From: Treponema sp. | GTDB taxonomy: Bacteria > Spirochaetota > Spirochaetia > Treponematales > Breznakiellaceae | NCBI GenBank assembly: GCA_020216655.1 | Contig: JAIWNU010000092.1 | Location: 1-10,000 of the forward strand | DNA length: 10,000 nt | Direction: 5' to 3' | In this document: positions 1 through 6,352 of the stretch, in pieces | How positions within the stretch are numbered: the stretch's first letter is position 1 | Layout: each line of letters opens with the position of its first letter | Position numbers and translations under genes: made by a program | Notes under the pieces: generated by a model | Told to the model about the DNA's origin: nothing | Database searches by the model: none | Seen by the model: only the letters and a program-made list of their open reading frames with translations

Positions 1-21
1 CCCATGAAATCCATGATTGGT

Positions 22-1002
22 TCAATGGTTTTTTCCCAGTGGAGAAAGGGCTTCGAACAGGTTCAATCCTCCGGGAAGAGAGAACTCATCATCGTTCTTT
101 TTGTCTTCTGGCTTTTTTTCTTCCTGCTTTTTATCTTCTGCGTTGCGGGCGATGCGGAATCCCACTGAATTAACTTTGAAGGTCGGAATATTCCAATAGC
201 GATAGGTTGTTCTCAGTAATTTTTCTGGCGTAAACCAAGATCCGCCCCGAAGTACTTTTTGGCCTGTCTGATTCTCAGAGCCATCGGGGTTAGTGACAGG
301 ATCCTTAGGATAGGATCCATACCAATCCCAACACCATTCCCAGACATTTCCGCTCATATCATACAAACCCAGTGCATTAGGTTCTTTTTGAGCTACCGGT
401 TTTGTAGTTTTGTTGCTATTCGCGTCAAACCACCCAACAGAAGCAGCACTCGTATCAGATCCGGAATAGGGGGCTTTAGCAAGAGGTCCATCGGTGATGG
501 CCCCGGATGGTCCGCCCCGGGCTGCATATTCCCATTCAGCCTCGGTAGGAAGACGGTAGCCGTTGGCTGTTTTATCCCATTCTACCTTTGAATCACTTAT
601 TTTATAAGCCGGTATTAAACCTTCCTTTAGGCTCAGGGCATTGCAAAATTTAACCGCATCAAACCATGACACATATTCTACAGGCCTATCCTTGCCCGGG
701 AATTTAGATGGATTTGTTCCCATTACATCCTGCCATTGGGCCTGCGTTATCTCGGTTTTAGAAATGTAAAAGGAACTGACCGTTGTCTGGTGGGCCCGCT
801 CGTTGGCTGAATAAGGGGCCTCGTTGCTGCCCTGCCAAAAGGTCCCCCCTTTAACAAAAACCATAGAAACATTTTGAGATGAGAGAGAAAGGGGTGTAAA
901 AAGTGTAAAAATGAGAAGACTTCCCCCAAAAAACAGACTGTTCAGCCGTACACTTATTTTTACATTACTCATTTTATATCGTTCTAGGGTAAAAATATTC
1001 AT
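22..1002 (-). CDS. Secreted SUMF1/FGE-fold protein lacking the catalytic cysteines
   Basis: This is a formylglycine-generating-enzyme (SUMF1) family protein of about 326 residues. It opens with a basic segment and a hydrophobic stretch (about residues 23-40, LFFGGSLLIFTLFTPLSL), so export is likely. The SUMF1 domain spans about 48-287, with YRLPTEAEWEYAARGG at 149-164, GLYDMSGNVWEWCWDW at 212-227 and LRGGSW at 251-256. Known FGEs carry two copper-binding cysteines just after the GGS motif. Here that stretch has none; the only cysteines are near 120 and 224. Sulfatase activation is therefore unlikely, and a binding or structural role is more plausible. A Lys/Glu-rich tail (about 287-326) follows the domain. 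I chose the ATG at 1002 because AGAAGGAAGAG lies directly before it. The frame stays open to a TTG at 1050, and an ATG at 972 would give a more compact signal peptide but has no good ribosome site. It lies 64 bases downstream of clpP on the same strand and may be co-transcribed. Confidence 0.85.
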   Translation of the reverse strand: MNIFTLERYKMSNVKISVRLNSLFFGGSLLIFTLFTPLSLSSQNVSMVFVKGGTFWQGSNEAPYSANERAHQTTVSSFYISKTEITQAQWQDVMGTNPSKFPGKDRPVEYVSWFDAVKFCNALSLKEGLIPAYKISDSKVEWDKTANGYRLPTEAEWEYAARGGPSGAITDGPLAKAPYSGSDTSAASVGWFDANSNKTTKPVAQKEPNALGLYDMSGNVWEWCWDWYGSYPKDPVTNPDGSENQTGQKVLRGGSWFTPEKLLRTTYRYWNIPTFKVNSVGFRIARNAEDKKQEEKKPEDKKNDDEFSLPGGLNLFEALSPLGKNH

Positions 1003-1066
1003 TCTCTTCCTTCTGTGTTTTGTTTTGGGTATAACCATCTGCAAAACCAATGGTTACAGATTACTA

Positions 1067-1690
1067 TTATAATTCTGAACGCCGTTCCACGACCCGGCTA
1101 ATAAGACCGTATTTGATTGCTTCTTCCGCATTCATCCAGAAGTCCCGATCCGTGTCCTTTTCTACCTGAGTAAAGGCCTGTCCGGTTTCCTGTGCAATAA
1201 GCCGGTTAATTTTTTCTCTGAGCTTTTCCAGTTCCCGGGCATGGATTTCGATATCCGTAGCTACACCGCGAATACCCGATAGGGGTTGATGAATAAGGTA
1301 ATGACTGTTAGGCAGCCCAATCCGCCGTTCTTTGGGAGCGGCCAGCAGGATAATTGCCGCGGCACTGGCGACAAGCCCCATACCGATCGTCCAGACATCG
1401 GGCTTTACAAAACGGATCATATCAAAAATGGCATAGCCTGCATCGGCATCGCCGCCGGGAGAATCGATAAATATCTTGATGGGCTCATCTCCCATATCTT
1501 CCAATAATAGAAGCTGCCTGATAGTCCGCTCGGCCAGTTCCTTGTTTATTTCACCGGAAAGCAGAATGGTCCGTGTTTTAAGCATTTTTCCGACCAGCGG
1601 ATCTGGCCCGGCGGGAGGCATATTATCCTGCTCTTCCTGTTCTTCTTCACCTTCGTTTCTGCGAATGTATTCACTATGTATAGATTTCAT
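1067..1690 (-). CDS. clpP: ATP-dependent Clp protease proteolytic subunit (ClpP paralogue)
   Basis: This is a ClpP serine peptidase of 207 residues, the usual length. It forms the barrel that degrades proteins fed by a Clp ATPase in the cytoplasm. The catalytic triad is visible: Ser109 in GLVASAAA, His134 in YLIHQPLSG and Asp183 in DTDRDFWMNAEEA. These fall at almost the same positions as Ser111, His136 and Asp185 of the E. coli precursor. FIDSPGGDADAG (74-85) is also typical. Two things are unusual: an acidic, low-complexity N-terminus (EGEEEQEEQD, 14-23) replaces the canonical axial-loop sequence, and ASAAA replaces the common ASMGA around the nucleophile. Spirochaetes commonly carry two clpP genes, and this looks like the divergent second type; that assignment is inference. 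No clpX or clpA is in the window. The start is supported by AGGAGT (1696-1701) five bases upstream and a strong promoter beyond it. Confidence 0.93.
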   Translation of the reverse strand: MKSIHSEYIRRNEGEEEQEEQDNMPPAGPDPLVGKMLKTRTILLSGEINKELAERTIRQLLLLEDMGDEPIKIFIDSPGGDADAGYAIFDMIRFVKPDVWTIGMGLVASAAAIILLAAPKERRIGLPNSHYLIHQPLSGIRGVATDIEIHARELEKLREKINRLIAQETGQAFTQVEKDTDRDFWMNAEEAIKYGLISRVVERRSEL

Positions 1691-1719
1691 AGATTACTCC
1701 TGTAGTTTTTCGTACCTAC

Positions 1720-1748
1720 AATATACGTGGATATGACAAAAGGGTCAA
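1720..1748 (-). promoter_or_regulatory. sigma70-type promoter of clpP
   Basis: On the minus strand, TTGACC (complement of 1743-1748) is followed after exactly 17 bases by TATATT (complement of 1720-1725). Both hexamers match the consensus in five of six positions. Transcription would start near 1713, giving a leader of about 23 bases that contains the clpP ribosome site. Confidence 0.7.
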
Positions 1749-1798
1749 TCAAATGATTTTTTTGAATCCCTATTCATAAAAAAATATCTATATTTATA

Positions 1799-1827
1799 TT
1801 GACCATATATATTATTTTTGATATATT
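1799..1827 (+). promoter_or_regulatory. sigma70-type promoter of the CoA-disulfide reductase gene
   Basis: TTGACC (1799-1804), 17 bases, then TATATT (1822-1827) form a strong promoter with the same two hexamers and the same spacing as the divergent clpP promoter. The DNA upstream (1750-1798) is very AT-rich and could act as UP elements for both directions. The expected start is near 1834, leaving a leader of about 24 bases with GGGAGGAA (1847-1854) in front of the ATG. Confidence 0.7.
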
Positions 1828-1857
1828 ACAAGACAGATACTTCACTGGGAGGAACCA

Positions 1858-3561
1858 ATGCCAGAAAAGGCCAAAAAAATAGTCATTGTCGGCGGCGTTG
1901 CTGCAGGTGCTACCGCTGCGGCTCGAATTCGCCGGCTCGATGAGAATGCGGAAATTATACTGCTTGAACGGGGCCCCTACGTTTCCTTTGCAAACTGCGG
2001 GCTCCCCTATCATATCGCAGGAACCATTGAAAAACGCAGTAAACTACTCTTGCAGACCCCCGAGGGATTTTTCAGCCGGTACCGGGTTCAAGTTTTATTA
2101 AACACCGAAGCAGTTGATATAGATAGAACTAATCGAAAGGTCACGGTGCGAGACAACAAGGCCCCAAATCCTGAACAAGCACTCAGCTCGATCGATTATG
2201 ATGCCCTCATTCTTGCTCAAGGCGGAACTCCGATCATTCCTCCGCTCCCCGGCGTGGACCAAAGCCATGTTTTTAAACTGTGGACCATCCCCGACATGGA
2301 TGCCATCAACAAATACATAAAAGAACATCAGCCAAAGCATGTTGTTGTGGTGGGCGGCGGCTTCATCGGACTAGAAACCGCAGAAGCCTTTGTAGAACGA
2401 GGCTTATCGGTAACTATCGTAGAACTTACCGATCATCTCATGCCCCCTATGGATTTCTTATACGGCAAGCGGATTCAAGAGCGGTTCGAAGCTGCGGGAG
2501 CGACTGTACTCGTCAAGAAGGGGGTACAGAGCATACAGAAAGATACGGTAACATTGAATGACGGAAGCGAAATCCCGGCGGATATGGTGCTGCTTTCGGT
2601 AGGCGTACGGCCCAATACTGAACTTGCCAAAAAAGCAGGCCTCGAAATTGGCAGCACCGGAGCCCTTGTAGTGGATGAATACCTCAAAACCCAGGATCCA
2701 TACATTTGGGCCGCCGGCGACATGGTAGAAGTGGTGTCTCGTATTTCAGGTGCAAAGATACGGATACCCCTGGCAGGGCCTGCAAACCGTCAGGGACGCA
2801 TTGCGGCAACGAACGTGGTGGCAAGTCTTTCCGAAGCACGGGGAGAAGTTGGGCCAATGCCGCTCAAATATAAGGGCGCCATCGGGACCTCGGTGGTAAA
2901 AATTTTCGACGAAACCGCCGCAAGCACCGGATTTTCCCTTGCCGCAGCCCGGAAAGCGGGCTTCGATGCCAGGGAAGCTACCATACTTAAGGCAAACCAC
3001 GCTACCTATTACCCCGGCGATCAGGATTTACTCTTAACCCTTGTGTACGAAGCAAAAACAGGAAAACTGTTGGGAGCTCAAGCCTATGGAAAAGAGGGAG
3101 TAGAAAAGCGGATTGATGCCGCAGCGGTGGCCATTTATGCCCAGCTCACTGTGGAAAACCTGACAGAAATTGATTTTGCCTATGCACCACCCTATTCATC
3201 TGCCAATGACCCCCTTAATATGGCAGCATTTACCGCAATGAATGCACTCTCTGGTTATAGCAATCAGATTTCTGCCGATGAACTTCCCCTGGACGGCTCT
3301 GTCTTCATCCTTGATGTACGTACCTACGGGGAATATGCAAAAGGACACCTCGCAGATGCAATCCATATTCCGCTGGATGAAATCCGGGACCGGCTTGAAG
3401 AAATCCCTCATGATAAACCGATCCGTATCATCTCCGAAGGCGGTTTCGAAGGCCATTTGGCGAATCGTATCCTAGCCCAACAGGGCTACCAGGATACCGC
3501 ATATATATCCGGTGGCTGGGCCACCTTAAGACTGCGTGACGGTCTAGCAATCGAAGCATAA
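1858..3561 (+). CDS. CoA-disulfide reductase with C-terminal rhodanese-like domain
   Basis: This is a flavin-dependent pyridine nucleotide-disulfide oxidoreductase of 567 residues, of the CoA-disulfide reductase/polysulfide reductase type fused to a rhodanese domain. FAD binding is shown by VGGVAAGATAAA (11-22) and IWAAGD (283-288), and NAD(P)H binding by VVVVGGGFIG (162-171). Cys47 in SFANCGLPY is the single redox cysteine typical of this subfamily and the only cysteine in the protein. The dimer-interface motif YAPPYSSANDPLN is at 442-454. Known relatives reduce CoA disulfide, CoA persulfide or polysulfide with NAD(P)H, and some act as NADH oxidases. The rhodanese part (about 475-567) retains LDVRTYGEYAKGHL and SGGW, but its active-site loop reads SEGGFEGH: Ser526 (codon TCC at 3433-3435) occupies the cysteine position. 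This domain should lack sulfurtransferase activity. The gene starts after a strong ribosome site and leads a two-gene operon with the free-standing rhodanese. The exact substrate cannot be read from sequence. Confidence 0.92.
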   Translation: MPEKAKKIVIVGGVAAGATAAARIRRLDENAEIILLERGPYVSFANCGLPYHIAGTIEKRSKLLLQTPEGFFSRYRVQVLLNTEAVDIDRTNRKVTVRDNKAPNPEQALSSIDYDALILAQGGTPIIPPLPGVDQSHVFKLWTIPDMDAINKYIKEHQPKHVVVVGGGFIGLETAEAFVERGLSVTIVELTDHLMPPMDFLYGKRIQERFEAAGATVLVKKGVQSIQKDTVTLNDGSEIPADMVLLSVGVRPNTELAKKAGLEIGSTGALVVDEYLKTQDPYIWAAGDMVEVVSRISGAKIRIPLAGPANRQGRIAATNVVASLSEARGEVGPMPLKYKGAIGTSVVKIFDETAASTGFSLAAARKAGFDAREATILKANHATYYPGDQDLLLTLVYEAKTGKLLGAQAYGKEGVEKRIDAAAVAIYAQLTVENLTEIDFAYAPPYSSANDPLNMAAFTAMNALSGYSNQISADELPLDGSVFILDVRTYGEYAKGHLADAIHIPLDEIRDRLEEIPHDKPIRIISEGGFEGHLANRILAQQGYQDTAYISGGWATLRLRDGLAIEA

Positions 3562-3576
3562 CAAAGGAAGAACAGA

Positions 3577-3855
3577 ATGGCAGGAAACATTGTCGAAGAA
3601 AAAATCAAAGCAGGAGCCCTCGTGGTCGATGTCCGTACCGAAGACGAATTTATGGATGAAGCGTACCCCGGGGCAATCAATATCCCAGTCGGGGCTCTTC
3701 AGTCCCGAATGAAGGACCTGGAACCAAAAGACCGTCCCATTGTGCTGTACTGTGCCTCGGGGGCCCGAAGCGCCCTGGCAGCCCGGGTGCTCAAGGCAGC
3801 AGGCTGGACCGATGTGATTAACGCCGGCGGCCTCTGGGATATGCCCGGTTATTAA
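3577..3855 (+). CDS. Single-domain rhodanese (sulfurtransferase)
   Basis: This is a 92-residue single-domain rhodanese, similar in size to GlpE/PspE-type proteins, with no signal peptide and so probably cytoplasmic. VVDVRTEDEF (16-25) and the active-site loop CASGARS (59-65) are intact. Cys59 would carry the persulfide, and the flanking Arg residues fit thiosulfate or persulfide handling. It starts 15 bases after the CoA-disulfide reductase stop, with AAAGGAAG (3563-3570) as ribosome site, so the two are almost certainly co-transcribed. It aligns by eye with the degenerate rhodanese domain of its neighbour (shared DVRT, GAINIP/DAIHIP, GG.W.), and so may supply the sulfur-transfer activity that the fused domain has lost. 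The physiological sulfur donor is unknown. Confidence 0.9.
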   Translation: MAGNIVEEKIKAGALVVDVRTEDEFMDEAYPGAINIPVGALQSRMKDLEPKDRPIVLYCASGARSALAARVLKAAGWTDVINAGGLWDMPGY

Positions 3856-3890
3856 TACAGCATTTTTCATAGGCGAAACAAGGCGTTACA

Positions 3891-3899
3891 TGGTATACT
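3891..3899 (+). promoter_or_regulatory. Extended -10 promoter element before the TPR gene
   Basis: TGGTATACT contains an extended -10 (TG, one base, TATACT at 3894-3899). No convincing -35 lies 16-18 bases upstream. Transcription would start near 3906, only about three bases before the ATG at 3909. The TPR gene may otherwise be read through from the rhodanese operon, since no terminator is visible in 3856-3908. Confidence 0.45.
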
Positions 3900-3908
3900 G
3901 AAGACCTT

Positions 3909-4583
3909 ATGAGTCTTCTGTATACCTTTTATGAACGGCGGGCCTTAAATGCCTTTGTAGAACAGGATTTTCCCAAGGCCCGGGACTTGTTCATCAAAAT
4001 GTTAAAAAAATGGCCCCAGCGTATTGGCATCCGCCATAATCTGGGGCTTGTTTATTTAGGGCTCCGGGACTTTCCCGCGGCCGAAAGCTGTTTCCTTAAG
4101 GAACTCCAGGATTACGGGGATTCGGTAAGCCGCCATCGGGCTTTAGGAGACCTCTATTTTTCTTGGGGAAAAGCATCAGAGTCAGCAGCGCATTATAATT
4201 CCGCAATAAACCTCTTAAAAGCCGAATCAAAGCCTGCCGGATCGAATTATAAGATAGATTTACATTTTCTTGAATGCCGTCTTGCCATCTGCTTGAACCA
4301 GGATGCCTTTGCTAAAGCGATGGCAGGAGATGCGGCCCTGCAGCGGGGCCTGCAAGCCCAGGCGAAAAAAGAGTGGGACAGGGCTTACGAAGAATTCGGA
4401 GCCGCAGTCCTCGAAGACCCAACTAATTTTCCCGCCTGGAACAACCGGGGTTCTATAGCCCTTAATATCTACAAGGATTACAAAGAGGCCCAGCGCTGCT
4501 TTACCGAAGCAGCGAAACTGAGTAGCACCCCTGCAATCCAGCAAAACCTCGCATTGATAAAGACTTTATTAGACCAGCGTTAA
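3909..4583 (+). CDS. Cytoplasmic tetratricopeptide-repeat protein
   Basis: This protein of 224 residues is built almost wholly of TPR helical pairs: about 9-40, 41-74 (IRHNLGLVYLGLRDFPAAESCF), 75-105 (RALGDLYFSWGKASESAAHY), 142-173 and 174-207 (AWNNRGSIALNIYKDYKEAQRCF). The less regular stretch 106-141 links two TPR blocks. There is no signal peptide or membrane segment, so it is probably a cytoplasmic scaffold or adaptor; TPR proteins bind partner proteins, but the partner cannot be named. The ATG at 3909 has no Shine-Dalgarno site (only a weak GAAG) and sits nine bases after a TATACT box, suggesting a leaderless message. No ATG, GTG or TTG lies in frame in the short upstream gap I checked. 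Its stop overlaps that of the convergent fhs gene. Confidence 0.85.
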   Translation: MSLLYTFYERRALNAFVEQDFPKARDLFIKMLKKWPQRIGIRHNLGLVYLGLRDFPAAESCFLKELQDYGDSVSRHRALGDLYFSWGKASESAAHYNSAINLLKAESKPAGSNYKIDLHFLECRLAICLNQDAFAKAMAGDAALQRGLQAQAKKEWDRAYEEFGAAVLEDPTNFPAWNNRGSIALNIYKDYKEAQRCFTEAAKLSSTPAIQQNLALIKTLLDQR

Positions 4584-6334
4584 GAAAGGCCAGTGATTTT
4601 TCCAGTCTCGTCTATATCGATGCCCATAAAGGCGGGCTTGCTGGGTAAGCCCGGCATGGTGGTCATGTCACCGCAGAGGGGATAAACAAAACCGGCCCCC
4701 GCCGCAAGCCGGACTTCCCGGATGGGAAGCCGCCAGCCCTTGGGGGCCCCCCTCAAAGCAGGATCATGGGACAAAGAATACTGGGTTTTCGCCATACAGA
4801 TGGGCAGGGACCCATAACCGTCGGCTTCGAGTTTTTCCAAGGTTTCCCGGCTTTCGTCGCTGTAATCAACCCCATCAGCCCCATACACATCACGGGCAAT
4901 GGTTTCAATTTTTGAGCTTAAGCTCTGATTCAGTTCGTAGAGGTAGCGGAACTGTTTTGGCTCTTCGCAGGCCCTCTCTACCGCCGCGGCAAGTTCTGCG
5001 GCCCCCTCCCCGCCTTTTTCCCAATGGTGGGTCACTACCGCTGCGCTTGCACCCGCCTTGACCGCCGTTTCCCTAATAAGATCCCACTCTGCCTGGGTAT
5101 CGGTGGGGAATGCATTGATGGCTACTACGGCGGGTATTCCAAAACGTTTTACAATACCAAGATGGGCTACCAAATTGGCTAGGCCCTTTCCCAGCAGCTC
5201 AAGATTCTCTTCTTTGTACTCATTGGGGAGCGGTTTCCCGGGAACTACTGCAGGGCCGCCTCCATGGGATTTCAGGGCCCGTACGGTTGCAACCACAACG
5301 ACCGCATCGGGAACAAGGCCGCTCGTCCTGCATTTAATGTCGAAAAACTTTTCCATGCCCATATCGGCGCCGAAGCCGCTTTCGGTTACCACATAGTCTG
5401 CGTAGCGAACCGCGATCTGGTCGGCAATAACAGAGGAGTTTCCGTGGGCAATATTGGCAAAGGGCCCCGCATGGATGAAGGCGGGCTGGCCTTCCAGGGT
5501 CTGGAGCAGATTCGGCTTAATAGCATCTCTGAGCAGGGCTGTCATGGCGCCTGCGACTCCAAAATCCTCTGCCGTCAGGGGTTTGCCCTTCGTATCCTGG
5601 GCGACCACCATTCTGCCGATCCGGCGGCGCAGGTCCGCCAAATCTTGAGCCAGTGCAAGAATGGCCATGACTTCACTGGCCACGGAAATATCAAAGCGGC
5701 TCTGGCGAACCGGACCGTCTTCCCGGTCGCCCAGGCCCGTAATAATGTGCCTGAGTACCCGATCGTTCATATCCACGACCCGGCCAATACCTACCCGGTA
5801 AGGATCGATATTGAGCTTCTGCAAACCAAGTTTTTCAAAATAGGCATCGGACCAGCGGCTCTCATGGTAAAGCCGGGCATCTATAGCGGCGGCACAAAGA
5901 TTGTGGGCCGCGGAAACTGCATGAATATCACCGGTAAGATGCAGGTTTATATCCTCCATGGGAATAACCTGGCTGTAGCCGCCGCCTGCCGCTCCGCCCT
6001 TAATGCCGAAGGTCGGCCCCATGGAAGGCTGCCTGAGGGTGGCAACCGCCCGGCGACCCAGGAAGCCCAGGCCCTGAACAAGGCCGACCGTAGTTGTCGT
6101 CTTTCCTTCCCCTAAAGGGGTAGGACTTATCGCCGTAACATCGATATATCGGGCCCGCTTCGGCATTTCATTTCGGACCAGTTTCCAATCTACCTTTGCT
6201 TTATAATTGCCATAAAGTTCTACGGCCTGTTCAGGCAGCCCCAAGCCGCGGGCTATGTGCAGAATCGGTTCAGCCTGGGCTTCCTGGGCAATTTCAATAT
6301 CCTTTGGTACGGGATTGCGCTTAACGACTGCCAT
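4580..6334 (-). CDS. fhs: Formate-tetrahydrofolate ligase
   Basis: This enzyme (584 residues) uses ATP to join formate to tetrahydrofolate, giving 10-formyl-THF. It works in the cytoplasm, either in one-carbon supply for purines and fMet or in the methyl branch of reductive acetogenesis. The P-loop TPLGEGKTT is at 72-80. Family signature 1, GIKGGAAGGGYSQV, is at 110-123, and signature 2, VATVRALKSHGG, at 348-359. The C-terminus ends in the usual MTTMPGLPSKPA and GIDIDETGKITGLS. It is about 25 residues longer than the typical 555-560. The extra length appears to come from insertions near 155-172 and 360-376, judged against my memory of the Moorella enzyme. The start is fixed by AAAGGAG, seven bases upstream, placed in the 18-base gap after alr; the two genes should form one transcript. 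The long plus-strand ORF lying antisense to it is a shadow. Confidence 0.97.
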   Translation of the reverse strand: MAVVKRNPVPKDIEIAQEAQAEPILHIARGLGLPEQAVELYGNYKAKVDWKLVRNEMPKRARYIDVTAISPTPLGEGKTTTTVGLVQGLGFLGRRAVATLRQPSMGPTFGIKGGAAGGGYSQVIPMEDINLHLTGDIHAVSAAHNLCAAAIDARLYHESRWSDAYFEKLGLQKLNIDPYRVGIGRVVDMNDRVLRHIITGLGDREDGPVRQSRFDISVASEVMAILALAQDLADLRRRIGRMVVAQDTKGKPLTAEDFGVAGAMTALLRDAIKPNLLQTLEGQPAFIHAGPFANIAHGNSSVIADQIAVRYADYVVTESGFGADMGMEKFFDIKCRTSGLVPDAVVVVATVRALKSHGGGPAVVPGKPLPNEYKEENLELLGKGLANLVAHLGIVKRFGIPAVVAINAFPTDTQAEWDLIRETAVKAGASAAVVTHHWEKGGEGAAELAAAVERACEEPKQFRYLYELNQSLSSKIETIARDVYGADGVDYSDESRETLEKLEADGYGSLPICMAKTQYSLSHDPALRGAPKGWRLPIREVRLAAGAGFVYPLCGDMTTMPGLPSKPAFMGIDIDETGKITGLS

Positions 6335-6352
6335 CTGATGCTCCTTTGCTCG

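Noticed and set aside
1003..1050. Longer start for the SUMF1-fold protein at a TTG (1050) or ATG (1038)
   Set aside because: The added residues are very basic and unlike a signal peptide. The strong ribosome site AGAAGGAAGAG falls inside this extension and points to the ATG at 1002.
1032..1056. Inverted repeat TAACCAT/ATGGTTA between clpP and the SUMF1-fold gene as a terminator
   Set aside because: The stem is only seven AT-rich pairs around an 11-base loop, and no T run follows it on the minus strand. Readthrough is more likely.
5264..6115. A 283-codon plus-strand ORF antisense to fhs
   Set aside because: It lies wholly inside fhs, whose reading frame carries both family signatures and the P-loop. 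The antisense product has no recognisable domain and low-complexity, coding-shadow composition.
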